Shown one piece after another: positions 60,640 to 64,000 of a DNA stretch of 64,000 nucleotides (its first letter is position 1; every line of letters starts with the position of its first letter). The notes under the pieces were generated by a model. The model was not told where the DNA came from and did not search any database. It was given only the letters and a program-made list of their open reading frames with translations. The stretch spans positions 8,920,001 to 8,984,000 of the forward strand of contig CM020507.1 in assembly GCA_009823395.1 (NCBI GenBank), in the 5' to 3' direction. The DNA comes from Thamnaconus septentrionalis (taxonomy: Eukaryota; Chordata; Actinopteri; Tetraodontiformes; Monacanthidae). A program made the position numbers and the translations under genes.

Positions 60640-61035
60640 CTCCGATGGATGTGTTATAAGAACTGGACAGCGGACTGGCAATACGGCGGCGAGGCGATTT
60701 TTCCCAGTGGCCACTCGAGGAACTGCAGCAAAAAAATACCATGGGCCCAAAAAGCATTTTTCCCATAGACTGCAATACAAAAACAAGCACCTTTAAAACT
60801 GCCGACAGGACAACTGTGACCTGAAATGCGATTCAGAGCAAATATTTCTAATGTAGATTTTTCATTTATGGCCTTTCAGTTGTTTAAAAATGATACAGGC
60901 CAGAAAATCACCAGAAAACAACAGTTTATTCCCAGCATGCGGAAGCCAAAAACTTTTTTGGTGTATGTGCTAGGTGAGCAACTTCATTGCAATGAATGGG
61001 CCACTCGCCATCTTGGAGTCTGGGGGCCTGTGTCT
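60640..61035 (-). repeat. Dispersed repeat, copy B (inverted relative to 39548-39840)
   Basis: Reading the opposite strand recovers copy A: ggatgtgttataagaactgg, cgatttttcccagtggccact, ccatgggccc, gacctgaaatgcg and ccatcttggagtctgg are all shared in the same order. It is longer than copy A by internal insertions. Non-coding. Confidence 0.8.
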
Positions 61036-61857
61036 CCTCCCCATGAGACACAGTTAAGTCTAGATTAAAGGTACCAATATAAAACCTCCGGTTGAGTACA
61101 TTTCCCCCAGTCCCAACAGCTGAACACCGGCCAGATCAGCACTTCAAGGCATTCATATGACCCTGGTGTGTTTTGTCTTGGAGGCACTTGAACTCCAGCT
61201 CCTCTGGCAGCCTCTGCAGCCCCCTCATCCTCTCCCTGCACTCCTCCCTCACTCTCAGCAGCTCCCTACCAAACTGCCCTCCGTCAGCACAACTCTTTAT
61301 TTGCTCTTACTACAACAGTGGCAATAGAGCGCTGTCAGGCTGACCCCTCTGAAACGGGCCTCGCCCTCCCCCTGGCCTGCCTCTGCCTCTGCTGCTAACC
61401 TGCTTTCCAAAGGGCAGGAAGGCCCGTCTCTGGCCCGGTGCCTGATGGGCTCCGACAGCAGTGTGTTCTGGGATTACACCCGCTGAAAAGGGGGGCATTC
61501 CAGCACCGGCACCCTTTGTCTCAGTGCAGCCACTGTTTGCTTTTGACAAGACAGCTGTTCAAAGGCCTCCCGGCCCCCACGGGTGGCGTTAAGGGAAAGA
61601 ACCCAGGGGTGATTTCCGTTTAACGGTGTTGTCATCGCCACCTTCACCTGAGATCATGAGCGGCAGTGGATCCATCCCGGTGGACGACACTGCTTCTCTC
61701 CAGATGACTGGAAGAGTCAAATGCTTTCAGTCCCATACACAAAATAATCATTGACATTTTTTATTTTTTTTAACGTTAAATGCTGTGTAAACACTGCTGC
61801 AAATGTTGTCTATTTACATGCATTTTTTTTTTCGCCTTCAAGATCATGACTGAAGGC

Positions 61858-62224
61858 CACGGGTGGGCAAACTTTTTGACTGGTGGGCCGCAATGGCTTC
61901 TGAGATTTGACAGAGGGGCAGCAGATACATGGAGTGTTTTGGTGACACACCTCATAGGAGAAAAATATCATGGTGTATGCAGAAAACATGTTGCTTTAAT
62001 GTCAATTGAAAATGAACCAAAGCAAAGCTACAACAAAATATCTTGTCTTGCCCCACAGTAATTATCTCTTCATTGAAATGATTCTAAAAACACTTAAAAA
62101 TAGATGAAATACAACTATTTTATGACTTACTCACTATCAATTTAATGTCTTCAAGCTCGGCGGGCCAGACTAAAAAGCTTAACGGGCCACATATGACCCC
62201 CGGGCCGTAGTTTGCCCATCCTTG
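61858..62224. mobile_element. hAT-like non-autonomous element, complete copy
   Basis: The left end is CACGGGTGGGCAAACT and the right end, on the opposite strand, CAAGGATGGGCAAACT. The 8-bp flanks CTGAAGGC and CTGTTGGC agree at six positions, suggesting an old hAT duplication. The interior is non-coding and shares about 160 bases, inverted, with the fragment at 32975-33134. Confidence 0.75.
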
Positions 62225-62409
62225 CTGTTGGCTATAGTTGTTCAGTCACACACATCAGTTTGATGGACCTCTGGAGATTCTGTGTATGACCTCTTTATTA
62301 TGCATACCTTCGACTTCAATACCATTCATCTACACCAGGAATGGTATAATAATATATTTATATAAAATATTTATTGACAAACAACATCTCCTGGTTCAGA
62401 CATGCAGGC

Positions 62410-62434
62410 TGTGTGTGTGTGTGTGTGTGTGTGT
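62410..62434. repeat. (GT)n microsatellite
   Basis: GT run of about 24 bases. Confidence 0.9.
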
Positions 62435-63891
62435 TCAGGGGGGGCATCCTCAGCCAGTGCCCCCTATTTCCCCTCCCGTGCTGCCCCATAGTTGTGTATT
62501 TATGTGTTTCTGAGAAGTGTGTGCTGTAATTATTAAGTCACCCTAATGAGGGCCTCTGTGGCGGCAGCTGGTCCAGCGCAGTGGAATGATAATGAATGGA
62601 CACTTTAACGCGAGAGACCAAGCGGCACACGGCAACACAGCTGGAGTGCAGCAGAGCCTCAGCTGAAAAATACAGGCACATTTATACTGGGATAGCAAAT
62701 TGAATGCAACAACATAAAAAAAAACCTGGTCAGTATCTGCTTTGTAGAAATTGTTCATAAGTGTGAGACAGAAATAGTTGCTTCAGTCTGTCATTGCTGT
62801 CTGCATACGGACTTTTGAGATCATACACTATCTACATATTTAAAAAAAACAAAAAAAAAACTTGGGTGAGGCACAAAAATCCTCTTCTGTAAAAATGGCG
62901 CCATCTTCTGGCGCTTTAGAATTCTGCTCTGCAAGAGCAGAAACCCAAGATCATGACGTAAGCACCTGTGAGCTGAGTTTTATTGGTTTTATGTAGCAAA
63001 CACTCTTGATGAACATAGAAAAATATGCATGGCTCAACAGTACATATATATGAGATATACCATTTATATACTGTATCTACATATATTCATTTGCATATTA
63101 TATTGTGCTCCTTATTCTTATTTAATTGGCTTTAGACTGTACCAATAAAAAAGTTGTGTATGAACTCGAGTGAAGACCACACAGTAAGTAACATAATGGG
63201 ATACACTCCTGTATATTCCTTCTACTCTAATTTTTAATACTCACGGCTTTTTACATTTTATACTGTTCAAACTTTTAAAATCACTCAATCACATTTTGTC
63301 CTCCACGCATAAAACATTTATCGATAAAAGAACAAATTCAAAGCAAGGGAAAAATACAGACAAACCATACAAATGAAAGCAGTAAAATGTTGAGGAATGC
63401 AAGCAGACACACAAACCTGGCACAAGACCAACAGCTCATCTTGTGGACATATAAACAATCTGTAAGGCAAAAGTGATTAAGTAGACATTCAGAGTGTTTT
63501 TACATGAAAGTGAAGACAGGTTCAATAGAAGATAGCAAATAGACCTCCCAGTTTAAGCACAAATTACGACCTCATTCAGCTGAAGCTGAGTTTAGAGTCA
63601 GAGAGCAAATAACTCCTTTGTGGCCACCGTTCAATCTCATTTAATGAAGTCGCCCAGTGAAGTACACAAGCGAACAGCCAGGTTTAAGGAGGATTTTCTT
63701 TACAAAGTAAAAATACTGGGCTAAGCTGAAACAATTGGGAAATGATCATTTATACACAGACATAGACAAAACAATTTGAATAAAAAGTATTCAAGCAACA
63801 GAGCAAACAAAACTATTGGCTTGAAAACTGGCAGGATGACCTATTGCAGCCGACAATCTGAGTAAAGTGAGTCCCGGTTTTTTTGTTTCAT

Positions 63892-64000
63892 TTAAAGTTT
63901 TTTCATCTGTTGGTTTGTGTTGTGGATCCTGGAGTCCATCTTGTCGGTTTTGTTCAGCAGAGCGTCGATGGAGTCGTCCTGGCTTTCGATCTCAGACTGG
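63892..64000 (-). CDS. snap29: SNAP29-like SNARE protein, C-terminal 35 residues (partial, runs off the window)
   Basis: The minus strand reads QSEIESQDDSIDALL, then NKTDKMDSRIHNTNQQMKKL and TAA (stop at 63892-63894). SNAP29 family proteins end with the C-terminal half of their second SNARE motif in the same spacing (I-E-x-Q-D-D, K-x-D-K-hydrophobic-D, I-x-x-T, then R/K-x-L at the very end). SNAP-25/23 have extra residues after this point. SNAP29 is a cytosolic Qbc-SNARE in autophagosome-lysosome and other fusion steps. The upstream exons lie beyond position 64000. The gene converges on the SBSPON-like gene. SNAP29 is also a 22q11.2 gene in human, which supports the call. Confidence 0.82.
   Translation of the reverse strand, partial: QSEIESQDDSIDALLNKTDKMDSRIHNTNQQMKKL

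Larger units (their letters stand above)
59121..63891. other. Intergenic DNA between the convergent SBSPON-like and snap29-like genes
   Basis: It contains repeat copy B (60640-61035), an unexplained minus-strand open frame (61136-61306), a hAT-like element (61858-62224) and a (GT)n run at 62410-62434. The right part should include the snap29-like 3' UTR, read right to left; a minus-strand AATAAA lies at 62978-62983. No recognised exon is present. Confidence 0.65.

Overview
This window reads as ordinary nuclear DNA of a teleost fish, probably a spiny-rayed (percomorph-type) species. The genes are split by GT-AG introns. Long (CA)n/(GT)n microsatellites are frequent. The introns hold fish-type dispersed repeats: tRNA-derived SINEs, a 5'-truncated LINE, and hAT-like and Harbinger-like non-autonomous DNA transposons. 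The proteins are vertebrate-like. There are no bacterial operons, CRISPR arrays or phage genes, and I see no undescribed defence or metabolic system.

Layout. From 1 to 27,050 (+ strand): upstream region and all coding exons of a clathrin heavy chain gene, 31 constitutive coding exons plus a 21-nt candidate alternative exon, 7.8-kb first intron. From 27,051 to about 29,300: its 3' UTR and a short intergenic stretch. From about 29,300 to 45,900 (+): slc25a1, the mitochondrial citrate carrier, nine coding exons with a 7.9-kb first intron and a 1.4-kb 3' UTR. From 47,881 to about 59,110 (+): a secreted somatomedin-B/thrombospondin type-1 protein (SBSPON family), five coding exons with a 7.2-kb first intron. 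From 59,111 to 63,891: repeat-bearing intergenic DNA that includes the 3' UTR of the last gene. From 63,892 to 64,000 (- strand): the final coding piece of a SNAP29-like SNARE, running off the window edge.

Clathrin heavy chain directly followed by SLC25A1 on the same strand matches human 22q11.2 (CLTCL1-SLC25A1), where SNAP29 also lies. I therefore read the clathrin gene as the CLTCL1-side paralogue rather than CLTC proper, although its protein is very close to both. The genes share a neighbourhood, not a pathway: clathrin builds vesicle coats, Slc25a1 exports citrate from mitochondria, the SBSPON-like protein is extracellular, and SNAP29 drives membrane fusion.

Points of most interest: single-base reading-frame breaks in clathrin exon 25 and in exon 2 of the SBSPON-like gene (likely assembly errors, but both would truncate the proteins); a 21-nt in-frame microexon at the clathrin trimerization domain; a SINE abutting the exon 16 splice donor; and a hAT-like element with a perfect 8-bp target duplication and telomere-like repeats inside.
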